This document shows positions 1 to 7,412 of a stretch of DNA of 64,000 nucleotides, piece after piece. Under the pieces are notes generated by a model. The model did no database searches. It was given only the letters and a program-made list of their open reading frames with translations, and was not told where the DNA came from. Position numbers and translations under genes: made by a program. How positions within the stretch are numbered: position 1 is the stretch's first letter; the number at the start of each line of letters is the position of its first letter. Origin of the DNA: JAHRVQ01 sp051278195 (GTDB taxonomy: Bacteria; Pseudomonadota; Gammaproteobacteria; Pseudomonadales; Azotimanducaceae); NCBI GenBank assembly GCA_051278195.1, contig JBNMQM010000005.1:1-64000 (forward strand). Direction: 5' to 3'.

Positions 1-293
1 GCGGAATCAACCTGTTGAAAGATGCCAGCTTCGGCCGCGCGCCAGAGGCGCCCTGCGTCGACAGTGATGAGAATGTCCGCCGGGCTCAACTCGCCTTCCG
101 CAAGAATGCGTTCAATCAACGCGTCACTGCCGCCTTCGATGAGATTTACCTTGATGCCGGTTTCCTCGGTAAAACGTTCATACAGGGAGAAATCGGTATC
201 GTAGTGGCGAGCTGAATATAAATTGAGTTCTGCTGCTGTGATTGACGCTAACGGCGACAGCAAGAGCAGAGCGAGCATTAGAGATCGAATCAT
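1..293 (-). CDS. Ferric-iron ABC transporter periplasmic binding protein (5' part only)
   Basis: The gene reads leftward from an ATG at 293 and runs off the window edge, so only about 97 N-terminal residues are visible. A signal peptide (MIRSLMLALLLL, then an SITAAE cleavage region) is followed by a start typical of FbpA/FutA-type Fe3+-binding proteins: LNLYSARHYDTD, then a segment around EETGIKVNLIEG and LSPADILITVD. These proteins capture ferric iron in the periplasm and hand it to the inner-membrane permease. It lies 25 bases downstream of the ABC ATPase on the same strand, and the permease is just beyond, so the importer is complete in this locus. The family call is solid; the exact ligand (free Fe3+ or a chelate) cannot be told. 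Confidence 0.85.
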   Translation of the reverse strand, partial: MIRSLMLALLLLSPLASITAAELNLYSARHYDTDFSLYERFTEETGIKVNLIEGGSDALIERILAEGELSPADILITVDAGRLWRAAEAGIFQQVDS

Positions 294-306
294 TGTTTCA
301 CTTAAA

Positions 307-321
307 TGAGAACGGTTCTCA
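307..321. promoter_or_regulatory. Fur-like 7-1-7 palindrome
   Basis: TGAGAAC-G-GTTCTCA is a perfect 7-1-7 inverted repeat. It sits 13 bases upstream of the binding-protein ATG and overlaps the stop codon of the ABC ATPase. The 7-1-7 architecture and TGAGAA arms resemble Fur boxes, and the surrounding genes import iron, so iron-dependent repression of the binding-protein gene is the likely role. No clear promoter was located, so this remains a candidate. Confidence 0.5.
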
Positions 322-1344
322 ACCATATATCAGGACATCTCCGGGTGCAATCTCAATTGCAACAGATTGTCCAAGTCTGAACTGACTGGCATCAGTCAGA
401 TGTACTTCCAGTAACTGATCTGCACTGGATAGTTGAATCGTAAAGTGCTCGCCAGAGAAGCGGACATCGACAATCGAAACTTTCCCTTCCAAATCCGGTA
501 CCAGCTTGATTCGCGAAGGCGCAACTGCGACTTTAACCTGGGTATTTTCAGCGCTGCTCTTAAATGTGTTGGATTCGAAGGTGCCAAAAGCAGACACCAA
601 AGTCTTCTCGCTCGCCATCGCATCAAACAATTGGCGTCCGGCCAAAACTTCGGCTACAAAAGGGTGAGCGGGCCTTTGCCACAATACCTGCGGTTTATCG
701 TATTGGACCAACTCACCACCAACAATCACCGCGATACGATCTGCGACCGCCATGGCATCAGCGGGGTCATGGGTCACCAACAAAGCAGTCGTTGCGGATG
801 CCTTGAGTAAGCGACGAGTGTCGTTGCGGAGACGATTTCGCAACAGCACATCGATACTGGCAAACGGTTCATCCAGCAGCATCACTGCGGGTTCCGGCGC
901 CAGAGCCCGAGCTAGGGCCACGCGCTGTTGTTGCCCACCCGATAGGGTATGTGGATAGCGATCCGCCATCAGCGTAAGGCCAGCCAGTGCCAGCAGTGAT
1001 TCAACGCGCTCGGATTGCTCACGGCGACTGCGACCACTCAGCCCAAAACCCACATTGCCTGCAACGCTCAAATGAGGGAATAGTGCATGCTCCTGCATCA
1101 CCAGACCAACCGGACGGCGTTCCGGAGGTGGACACTGTTGCGCTGTGATCTGCAAATCAGGCAGGCTGATGCTGCCAGCCTGCAGGGTTTCGAGCCCAGC
1201 GACTAGCTTCAGTAGCGTCGATTTGCCGCTGCCTGATGGGCCAAGAACACAGACAATCTCGCCCGCCTCCACGGTTAAATTGATATCATTCAAAACCGGG
1301 GCATTAGTGTAAGCGTGCTGAATGCTCTGGAAGGTTATACTCAC
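319..1344 (-). CDS. Ferric-iron ABC transporter ATP-binding protein
   Basis: A 341-residue ABC ATPase of the FbpC/AfuC kind, energising ferric-iron import at the cytoplasmic face of the membrane. Visible motifs are Walker A GPSGSGKS (residues 35-42), Q-loop VMQEHALF, signature LSGGQQQR, Walker B VMLLDEPFA and H-loop VTHDPADA. After about residue 240 comes a TOBE-like C-terminal extension, as in the Fe3+/spermidine/sulfate importer ATPases. The gene is divergent from the permease gene at 1432 and shares its strand with the binding protein at 1-293. The specificity is taken from these neighbours rather than from the ATPase itself. Confidence 0.88.
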   Translation of the reverse strand: MSITFQSIQHAYTNAPVLNDINLTVEAGEIVCVLGPSGSGKSTLLKLVAGLETLQAGSISLPDLQITAQQCPPPERRPVGLVMQEHALFPHLSVAGNVGFGLSGRSRREQSERVESLLALAGLTLMADRYPHTLSGGQQQRVALARALAPEPAVMLLDEPFASIDVLLRNRLRNDTRRLLKASATTALLVTHDPADAMAVADRIAVIVGGELVQYDKPQVLWQRPAHPFVAEVLAGRQLFDAMASEKTLVSAFGTFESNTFKSSAENTQVKVAVAPSRIKLVPDLEGKVSIVDVRFSGEHFTIQLSSADQLLEVHLTDASQFRLGQSVAIEIAPGDVLIYG

Positions 1345-1352
1345 GCGAAATT

Positions 1353-1391
1353 CCTATACATCAATCCTATACTTCAACCCTATGAATCGGA
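1353..1391. repeat. Three imperfect 13-bp direct repeats
   Basis: The 87-base gap between the divergent ABC ATPase and permease genes holds three consecutive 13-base units, each beginning CCTATA or CCTATG, at 1353-1365, 1366-1378 and 1379-1391. The first two differ at three positions and the third is more diverged. Spacing of slightly more than one helical turn would suit a regulator binding in tandem, but this is inference. Confidence 0.4.
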
Positions 1392-1431
1392 CAGCCATTC
1401 TCAGTGTTCTACGCCTGCGCATCAACTCGAT

Positions 1432-3030
1432 ATGAGTAATCAATCACGCACCCTAGATATTGGGACGCTGCTCATTGCCATACCGATTGCGCTGCCGCTA
1501 GTCGTCGTACTGGCTGCATTATTCGGACCCAGCGATGAAGTCTGGCTGCACCTGCGTGAATACCTGCTTGCGGAGTATGTGCTCAACACGCTTTGGCTGA
1601 TGTTGCTTACAGGCCTACTCGCGGGTGTTTTTGGCGTCAGCACCGCCTGGCTAAACACTCACTTTCAATTTTTCGGCCATCGCTGGATCGCCCCAGCTCT
1701 CGTATTGCCACTGGCGCTCCCCACTTACGTAGCCGGCTATGTCTACGCTGATCTGTTAGAGGTGTCCGGGCCCGTGCAAACTTTCATACGTGACATCAGC
1801 GGATGGGGGATTAACGAATTTCGCCTGCCGCCGATACGCTCTCTGCCTGGCGCCGCGCTGGTTATGGCGCTTGTACTCTACCCTTATGTTTATCTGTTAG
1901 TCCGCGTCAATCTGGATTCTCAGTCAAGCATGCTGGCTGATGCCTCCCGAACTTTAGGTGCATCAGAATTTGAGCGTTTCCGCAGGGTCACACTACCGCT
2001 AGCAAGACCCGCAATTGCTGGTGGGCTGGCGCTTGTGCTGATGGAGACGGCCGCCGAGTTTGGGGTGGTGGAACATTTTGGCATCGCGACTCTCACCACC
2101 GGGGTGTTTCGTACCTGGTTGGCTATGGGCGAACGCGGAGCTGCTCTGCAGTTAGCAGCCTGGTTATTCGTGTTGGTGGTTTTCATCGTGGCGTTAGAAC
2201 AGGCAACTCGCAGAGGGCAACGCTTTAATCTACCAGCACCAGACAAGCCGGCACAAAAGAAGCGACTCAAAGGCTTAGCCAGCGGCATGGCATTTTTGGT
2301 CTGCCTGCTACCGATAGGCTTCGGTTTTCTCCTCCCTGCGGGTTTATTGCTTAATCATGCGATCGCAATCGGCGACCCACTTCTGGGCGTTCGTTTTATC
2401 AGCTTTATACAAAACTCGCTTTATGTTTCCGTGATTGCCGCCGCTTTGTGTGTCACTGGTGCAATGTGGCTGGCCTATGCCGCCCGGCTTCGTCCGACGA
2501 TACCCGTAAAATATGGTATCCGTGTCGCGACTCTGGGTTATGCCGTCCCCGGGTTAGTGCTTGCCACTGGCGCGTTACTGCCGCTGACTGTCATCGACCA
2601 CTGGTTGGCAACACAGTTTGAGAGTATTAACAGCCTACTAATCACCGGCTCAGTGGCTGGTCTGGTCTTTGTTTACGTGGCCCGTTTTATGACCGTTTCG
2701 TTTAATAGTCTGCACGGGGGACTTGGGCAGATACACCCGTCTCTTGATGCGGCAGCTCGGACGTTGGGAGCGTCGCCTGTCAGGCTTTTTGGTCGGGTAC
2801 ATCTACCCATTTTAAAATCGACCATCGCCTATGCCGGCCTGCTGACATTCATTGATGTCATTAAAGAACTACCCGCCACCCTTATCATGCGACCGTTCAA
2901 CTTCGAAACCCTGGCCACTCGCGTGTACCGGCTGGCTGCTGATGAGCGACTTCCCGAAGCCTCGACCGCTGCTCTGTTAATCCTCGCTTTAAGCCTAATA
3001 CCCACCCTGCTGCTAACTCGGCGTCAGTAG
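1432..3030 (+). CDS. Ferric-iron ABC transporter permease (FbpB-like, two fused domains)
   Basis: The membrane channel of the iron importer. From the ATG at 1432 it has 532 residues with roughly a dozen hydrophobic segments in two homologous halves. Each half carries the EAA-type cytoplasmic loop that docks on the ATPase: DASRTLGASEFERFRRV in the first half and DAAARTLGASPVRLFGRV in the second. The frame is also open upstream to an ATG at 1315, but that extension is hydrophilic and would overlap the divergent ATPase gene, so 1432 (MSNQSRTLD) is preferred; neither start has a strong ribosome binding site. The gene is convergent with sodC. Confidence 0.87.
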   Translation: MSNQSRTLDIGTLLIAIPIALPLVVVLAALFGPSDEVWLHLREYLLAEYVLNTLWLMLLTGLLAGVFGVSTAWLNTHFQFFGHRWIAPALVLPLALPTYVAGYVYADLLEVSGPVQTFIRDISGWGINEFRLPPIRSLPGAALVMALVLYPYVYLLVRVNLDSQSSMLADASRTLGASEFERFRRVTLPLARPAIAGGLALVLMETAAEFGVVEHFGIATLTTGVFRTWLAMGERGAALQLAAWLFVLVVFIVALEQATRRGQRFNLPAPDKPAQKKRLKGLASGMAFLVCLLPIGFGFLLPAGLLLNHAIAIGDPLLGVRFISFIQNSLYVSVIAAALCVTGAMWLAYAARLRPTIPVKYGIRVATLGYAVPGLVLATGALLPLTVIDHWLATQFESINSLLITGSVAGLVFVYVARFMTVSFNSLHGGLGQIHPSLDAAARTLGASPVRLFGRVHLPILKSTIAYAGLLTFIDVIKELPATLIMRPFNFETLATRVYRLAADERLPEASTAALLILALSLIPTLLLTRRQ

Positions 3031-3083
3031 GATTCCCAGATACGTAACAAAAGCTGTCGGCGCTGGCAGAGTATTTGCTGTAG

Positions 3084-3593
3084 TTATTGGTTGCGCTCGA
3101 TCACGCCGCAGGCAATACGACTGCCGGCATCGCCAGCTGGGTTGCTGACGTAATCATCAGCACCGGCGTGAATCATGATCGAGGCGCCATCTTCGTCAAA
3201 CAGTCGTTCGTCCAGTTTCACCAGTGGGTTGAAGACTTCAAACTTGAGTTCGCCGCTAGCCGGGATATGCAGGTTGGGCATGTCGCCAGCGTGCACGCCA
3301 TCATTATCCATAAAACCATGGCCCGTGCTTTCAGGGTTGTAGTGGCCACCAGCGTGTCCGAACGAAGGGTCGCATTGGCCAATCTCGTGGATATGAAATG
3401 CATTCACACCTGCGCTCATAGAGTACAGTTCCACCTTTAATAAGGTGCCATATGGGCTTTGGTGCAACTTCACAGTGCCGACTGGATTGCCATCAACACT
3501 GCTCAATACGGCTGTCGCATAAGAGGCCACGGTGGTTTGGCTGAACAAGGCAATGACGCCTGAAAGTAACAAGAGCCGGATCGGCTGAGCCAT
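3084..3593 (-). CDS. sodC: Periplasmic Cu/Zn superoxide dismutase
   Basis: A 169-residue SodC that converts superoxide to peroxide and oxygen in the periplasm. A signal peptide covers about residues 1-23. The metal site is intact: AFHIHE supplies copper ligands H67 and H69, H84 of HAGGHYN is the bridging histidine, H92 and H101 with D104 complete the zinc site, and H142 of MIHAGADDY is the last copper ligand. C74 and C162 can form the conserved disulfide. The family signature GDAGSRIACGVI is at the C-terminus. Start is the ATG at 3593. The gene stands alone, convergent with the iron permease. Confidence 0.95.
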   Translation of the reverse strand: MAQPIRLLLLSGVIALFSQTTVASYATAVLSSVDGNPVGTVKLHQSPYGTLLKVELYSMSAGVNAFHIHEIGQCDPSFGHAGGHYNPESTGHGFMDNDGVHAGDMPNLHIPASGELKFEVFNPLVKLDERLFDEDGASIMIHAGADDYVSNPAGDAGSRIACGVIERNQ

Positions 3594-3685
3594 ACAAAAT
3601 TCCTGTTTAATAGAGTCGACAGACCTAATTTTATCAGAGCGTCAGCCATCAAATACTGAACTATACAGCGTAAAAACCTTCGTAT

Positions 3686-4183
3686 TTATTCAGAAATAGT
3701 AAGGCCAATGATGGCCACAGCAACGCCGACCATTAGAAATTGAAAAGGGATTCCCAACTTATCTTTAACAGCTTTACGCGTATGATCTAACAGATCTGGC
3801 CATGTGTAAGAAACAAAATCTCCCTGTGACATCATACTGACCAATTTCCCCTGTTCATCAACGATTGGTAAATGACGAAAACGTTCAGTTGTCATGATTT
3901 GAAGCCAATCAATAAGTTCATCGCTTTCACGAGCCGCACGAACATTCGTGGTCATAACTTCGCTAACAGCAGTCGTCGCTGGCTCTAAACCGGGATGAAG
4001 AACACGCCGCATCATATCGCGCTCCGTTAAGATACCGGCAATGGTTTCATCATCGTGCACAATGATAATCGACCCAAAATTCTTCTCGCACATAACATCT
4101 AGTGCCTCCTTGACGGTTGCATCAGGGAGTAAAGACAACGGCTTTGGCTTGGTTTCATAGTCCAATTTATCTCTAATTTTCAC
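3686..4183 (-). CDS. Membrane-anchored two-CBS-domain protein
   Basis: About 165 residues with two CBS motifs in tandem (around residues 10-65 and 75-130) and one hydrophobic segment at the very C-terminus (FQFLMVGVAVAIIGL), so probably a tail-anchored membrane protein. CBS pairs bind adenine nucleotides and act as energy or ionic sensors; no effector domain is visible. Initiation is at one of two GTG codons, 4189 or 4183; the latter has a better spaced AGG upstream and is used here. It is divergent from the GbsR-cydAB operon, and the shared 80-base gap suggests joint regulation and a role tied to the bd oxidase, which is inference. Confidence 0.75.
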   Translation of the reverse strand: MKIRDKLDYETKPKPLSLLPDATVKEALDVMCEKNFGSIIIVHDDETIAGILTERDMMRRVLHPGLEPATTAVSEVMTTNVRAARESDELIDWLQIMTTERFRHLPIVDEQGKLVSMMSQGDFVSYTWPDLLDHTRKAVKDKLGIPFQFLMVGVAVAIIGLTISE

Positions 4184-4206
4184 AGGCACCTGCTAACGGA
4201 ATCATG

Positions 4207-4235
4207 TTGCTAATTTTGATCTGATATTCTATATT
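4207..4235 (+). promoter_or_regulatory. Candidate sigma70 promoter of the regulator-cydAB operon
   Basis: TTGCTA (4207-4212) and TATATT (4230-4235) are separated by exactly 17 bases, close to the -35 and -10 consensus. The predicted transcription start near 4242 lies about 30 bases before the regulator ATG. No other good match was seen in this gap. Confidence 0.55.
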
Positions 4236-4252
4236 TTCAGTATATACAGAAA
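4235..4252. promoter_or_regulatory. Candidate operator overlapping the cyd promoter start site
   Basis: TTTCAGTATATACAGAAA is an 18-base inverted repeat with a single mismatched pair. It begins at the end of the -10 hexamer and covers the predicted transcription start, an ideal position for repression. The adjacent gene encodes a GbsR/MarR-type regulator, so autoregulation is the simplest reading. Confidence 0.5.
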
Positions 4253-4270
4253 GTACAGGAAAGCCAGACC

Positions 4271-4864
4271 ATGATATTGCCGCCAATGATACAAACCTTC
4301 GTTCTACACTTTGGTGAAATGGGCTCACGGTGGGGTATCAACCGCACAGTTGGTCAGATATACGCCCTACTCTATCTTTCTGATGAGCCTCTCAATGCCG
4401 ATCAAATTGTCCATGGCCTGGGCTTTTCGCGTTCCAATGTCGCGATGGGTATCAAAGAATTAGACGCAATGAACCTCGTGATGCTGCGTCATATTCCAAA
4501 TGACCGCAAAGATTACTACGCAACACATGAAGAAATTTGGGACATTGTTCGCAACCTTGTTGAGGTGCGCCGAAAGCGTGAGATTGATCCCACGCTCTCT
4601 ATGTTACGCAGCGTAATCATGGAAAACCCATCTAGCGAAGAAGAAAAACATGCAAAGGTAAAAATGGAAGAAATGCATGACCTAGTCGATATGCTTTCAG
4701 GTTGGTATGAAGAGATGCAGGAAATGGAAACGGAGCGTCTCGTCAGACTGCTAACGATGGGATCAAAAGTCTACAGACTGTACGACATGACAAATAAGCT
4801 CAAGATGATCCCCGGTGGAAAAAACAAAAACGGCATATCAACAAAAGGAAAAAAGGGCACATAA
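4271..4864 (+). CDS. GbsR/MarR-family transcriptional regulator
   Basis: A 197-residue winged-helix regulator. The DNA-binding domain covers about residues 15-90: GINRTVGQIYALLYLS followed by the recognition region LGFSRSNVAMGIKELD and the wing around RHIPNDRKDYY. The C-terminal half is charged and helical, fitting a dimerisation region, with a basic tail. The GbsR subgroup of the MarR superfamily fits best. Its stop is 3 bases before cydA, so it is cotranscribed with cydAB, and it probably represses its own operon through the palindrome at 4235-4252. The signal it senses is not evident; a second ATG at 4286 is an alternative start. Confidence 0.82.
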   Translation: MILPPMIQTFVLHFGEMGSRWGINRTVGQIYALLYLSDEPLNADQIVHGLGFSRSNVAMGIKELDAMNLVMLRHIPNDRKDYYATHEEIWDIVRNLVEVRRKREIDPTLSMLRSVIMENPSSEEEKHAKVKMEEMHDLVDMLSGWYEEMQEMETERLVRLLTMGSKVYRLYDMTNKLKMIPGGKNKNGISTKGKKGT

Positions 4865-4867
4865 AGC

Positions 4868-6253
4868 ATGGAACTAGATCCCTTCATTTTATCAAGAATA
4901 CAGTTTGCGGCGAACATCACCTTTCACATTATGTTCCCGACGATCACGATTGCACTGGGTTGGATCTTGCTGTTTTTCAAACTGCGCTATAACGCAACGA
5001 AAGATGAAGCATGGATGAAATCATACTTTTATTTCACAAAGGTCTTCGCACTCACCTTTGCTCTGGGTGTCGTTAGTGGCATCACTATGTCCTTCCAATT
5101 CGGTACTAACTGGCCAGGATTCATGGAAACAGTGGGCAATGTCGCCGGGCCCCTACTGGCCTACGAAGTACTCACCGCATTCTTCCTAGAAGCAACATTT
5201 TTGGGGATCATGCTATTCGGCTTCAGCCGTGTTCCCGGTTGGGTTCACACGCTCGCAACATTTTTAGTGGCGGCGGGGACAACGCTATCTGCATTCTGGA
5301 TTATTGTCCTGAATAGTTGGATGCACACCCCGCAGGGTTTTGAAATGATTGCGAATGAGGCAGGGCAATTACAAGCCCATGCAACCAGTTGGTCGGAGAT
5401 TGTTTTTAACCCCTCTATGCCCTACCGTCTGACGCACATGCTCATTGCGTCTGGTTTAACCGCATCATTCCTTGTCGCGGGCATCTCTGCGTTCCGCTGG
5501 CTCATCAATGACCGTACACCCACCGTCATGAAGAGCATGAAAACAGGGATCTTTATCGCCGCCTTTCTGATCCCAGTGCAAATATTTGTTGGTGACTTGC
5601 ACGGCCTTAATACCAAAGAATATCAACCTGCAAAGGTCGCTGCGATGGAAGGAATTTGGGAAACACAAAAAGGCGCTCCCCTCGTTCTATTCGGCATACC
5701 CAATAGTGAAACTAAACAAATTGATTACGCTATTGAGATTCCGAAACTCGCCAGTTTTATCCTCACACGCGATTGGGATGGGGAGGTACAAGGCGTCGAC
5801 GCATTTAAATATGCTCCGCCAGTCGCGCCCATATTCTGGGCATTCCGAATTATGGTTGGCATGGGATTAATGATGCTTGTTATCTCATGGACAGCTGCCT
5901 ATTTCTTGTGGCGCAAGCAAGACATCACCAGGCCACTCGCTTTTGTATTGGTCGCCATGACATTTTCTGGCTGGGTTGCCACCATATCAGGATGGTATGT
6001 CACCGAGATCGGGCGCCAACCATGGCTCGTTCAAGGCGTTCTAACGACCGAAGAGGCTTTAGGGCCTATTAGCGGCGGTATGGTCGCAACAACCTTAAGC
6101 GCCTATCTAGTGACCTATGTTGTCCTGCTGATCGCCTATATCAGTACATTGATTCACATGGCAAAACGCGCAGGCGATGGCAGCGACCGTGACCCGCTAA
6201 ACCCATCTTTCCAAGGCGCAGAGCGCCGAACAATCGTCACCGCAACACAGTAA
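4868..6253 (+). CDS. cydA: Cytochrome bd-type quinol oxidase subunit I
   Basis: Subunit I (461 residues) of a bd-type terminal oxidase, which oxidises quinol and reduces oxygen to water without pumping protons and gives tolerance to low oxygen, NO and sulfide. Nine or so membrane segments are visible. H20 in ITFHIMFPT is the conserved N-terminal heme ligand and the second is the His in RLTHMLIASGL; the family hallmark GWYVTEIGRQPW is near residues 376-387. The quinol-binding Q-loop after GDLHGLNTKEYQPAK is short, as in the cyanide-insensitive (CIO) branch rather than the E. coli long-loop type. It is followed by cydB after 13 bases. Confidence 0.94.
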   Translation: MELDPFILSRIQFAANITFHIMFPTITIALGWILLFFKLRYNATKDEAWMKSYFYFTKVFALTFALGVVSGITMSFQFGTNWPGFMETVGNVAGPLLAYEVLTAFFLEATFLGIMLFGFSRVPGWVHTLATFLVAAGTTLSAFWIIVLNSWMHTPQGFEMIANEAGQLQAHATSWSEIVFNPSMPYRLTHMLIASGLTASFLVAGISAFRWLINDRTPTVMKSMKTGIFIAAFLIPVQIFVGDLHGLNTKEYQPAKVAAMEGIWETQKGAPLVLFGIPNSETKQIDYAIEIPKLASFILTRDWDGEVQGVDAFKYAPPVAPIFWAFRIMVGMGLMMLVISWTAAYFLWRKQDITRPLAFVLVAMTFSGWVATISGWYVTEIGRQPWLVQGVLTTEEALGPISGGMVATTLSAYLVTYVVLLIAYISTLIHMAKRAGDGSDRDPLNPSFQGAERRTIVTATQ

Positions 6254-6266
6254 AAGAGAGCGAGTT

Positions 6267-7277
6267 ATGCAGGAGATTATTTCAAGCGGAGATTGGCTTC
6301 CATACACATTCGCTTTCCTAATGGGACTATCGATGCTGATTTATGCGGTGTTAGACGGCTATGATTTAGGCGTTGGCATGTTAAGTGATAGTACCAACGA
6401 AAAAGAGAAAGACCGCATGATAGCCTCTATAGGTCCATTCTGGGATGCAAATGAAACATGGCTTGTTCTTGGCGTTGGTTTGATGCTGGTCGCCTTCCCG
6501 GCCGCGCATGGCGTTATCCTAACTGAGCTATATTTACCTGTGGCCGTTATGCTCTTCGGCCTGATATTTCGCGGCGTTGCTTTTGATTTTCGCGCCAAAG
6601 TGCCTTATCAAAAAAAATGGCGCTGGAATTTGGCTTTCTACACTGGCTCGCTTCTCGCCGCGCTAGCACAAGGTTATATGCTGGGTTCCTACATTATGGG
6701 ATTTGAAGACAGCCCGCTTGCGATTTTGTTTTCTATCTTGACCGCGCTTGCTGTCGCATCGGGTTACTGCCTTATTGGAGCATGCTGGCTCATCATGAAA
6801 TGCGACGGTGGCTTGCAAAGAAAAGCAATAAAATGGGCAAAGTACCACCTCACAAATACCGTTGTAGGGCTTGGATTAATCTCTTTAATCACACCGTTAG
6901 TAAATGAGAGAATTTATAGCAAATGGTTCAGCCTGCCTGAAATATTTTGGATTGCACCAATTCCACTTGCGACAGGTGCGCTAATTACTTTCCTGTATTT
7001 TATCCTGCGCAAATTGCCCTTCGAAAATGATCGCTACTGCTGGGTTCCACTCATAATAACAACAGGAATTTTTATCCTGTCTTTTATGGGGCTAGCCTAC
7101 AGCTTTTTCCCCTATATCATCCCCAACCAAATGACCATTGTAGAGGCAGCCAGCGCACCATCATCTTTAATGATCATGCTCGTTGGAGCCCTCATTGTGC
7201 TGCCAATCCTCATTGGCTACACAATCCTCGCCTATGTCATATTCCACGGGAAATCTAAAGATTTAAGTTACAGCTAG
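6267..7277 (+). CDS. cydB: Cytochrome bd-type quinol oxidase subunit II
   Basis: Subunit II, 336 residues, partner of the preceding subunit I. Family features near the N-terminus are YAVLDGYDLGVGML and FWDANETWLVLG, with membrane helices to the end. The first is the classic start of CydB/CioB proteins. A GAGCGAG ribosome binding site precedes the ATG at 6267. No CydX-like small third subunit follows: the 135 bases after the stop up to 7413 hold no short hydrophobic reading frame that I could support. Confidence 0.93.
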   Translation: MQEIISSGDWLPYTFAFLMGLSMLIYAVLDGYDLGVGMLSDSTNEKEKDRMIASIGPFWDANETWLVLGVGLMLVAFPAAHGVILTELYLPVAVMLFGLIFRGVAFDFRAKVPYQKKWRWNLAFYTGSLLAALAQGYMLGSYIMGFEDSPLAILFSILTALAVASGYCLIGACWLIMKCDGGLQRKAIKWAKYHLTNTVVGLGLISLITPLVNERIYSKWFSLPEIFWIAPIPLATGALITFLYFILRKLPFENDRYCWVPLIITTGIFILSFMGLAYSFFPYIIPNQMTIVEAASAPSSLMIMLVGALIVLPILIGYTILAYVIFHGKSKDLSYS

Positions 7278-7412
7278 GGATAGGCTTCAATCACTGGGCA
7301 GTTATTAGGCAATGATGGAACAGTGATTTAACAAAGATAAGTGTGCCCCCCACCACCGCTGCTGAACTTTCCTTGGGAATACCAAGCGATGACATAGAAG
7401 CAGAGATGAAAT

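Noticed and set aside
1315..1431. N-terminal extension of the iron permease from ATG 1315
   Set aside because: It would overlap the divergent ATPase gene and adds a hydrophilic stretch before the first membrane helix.
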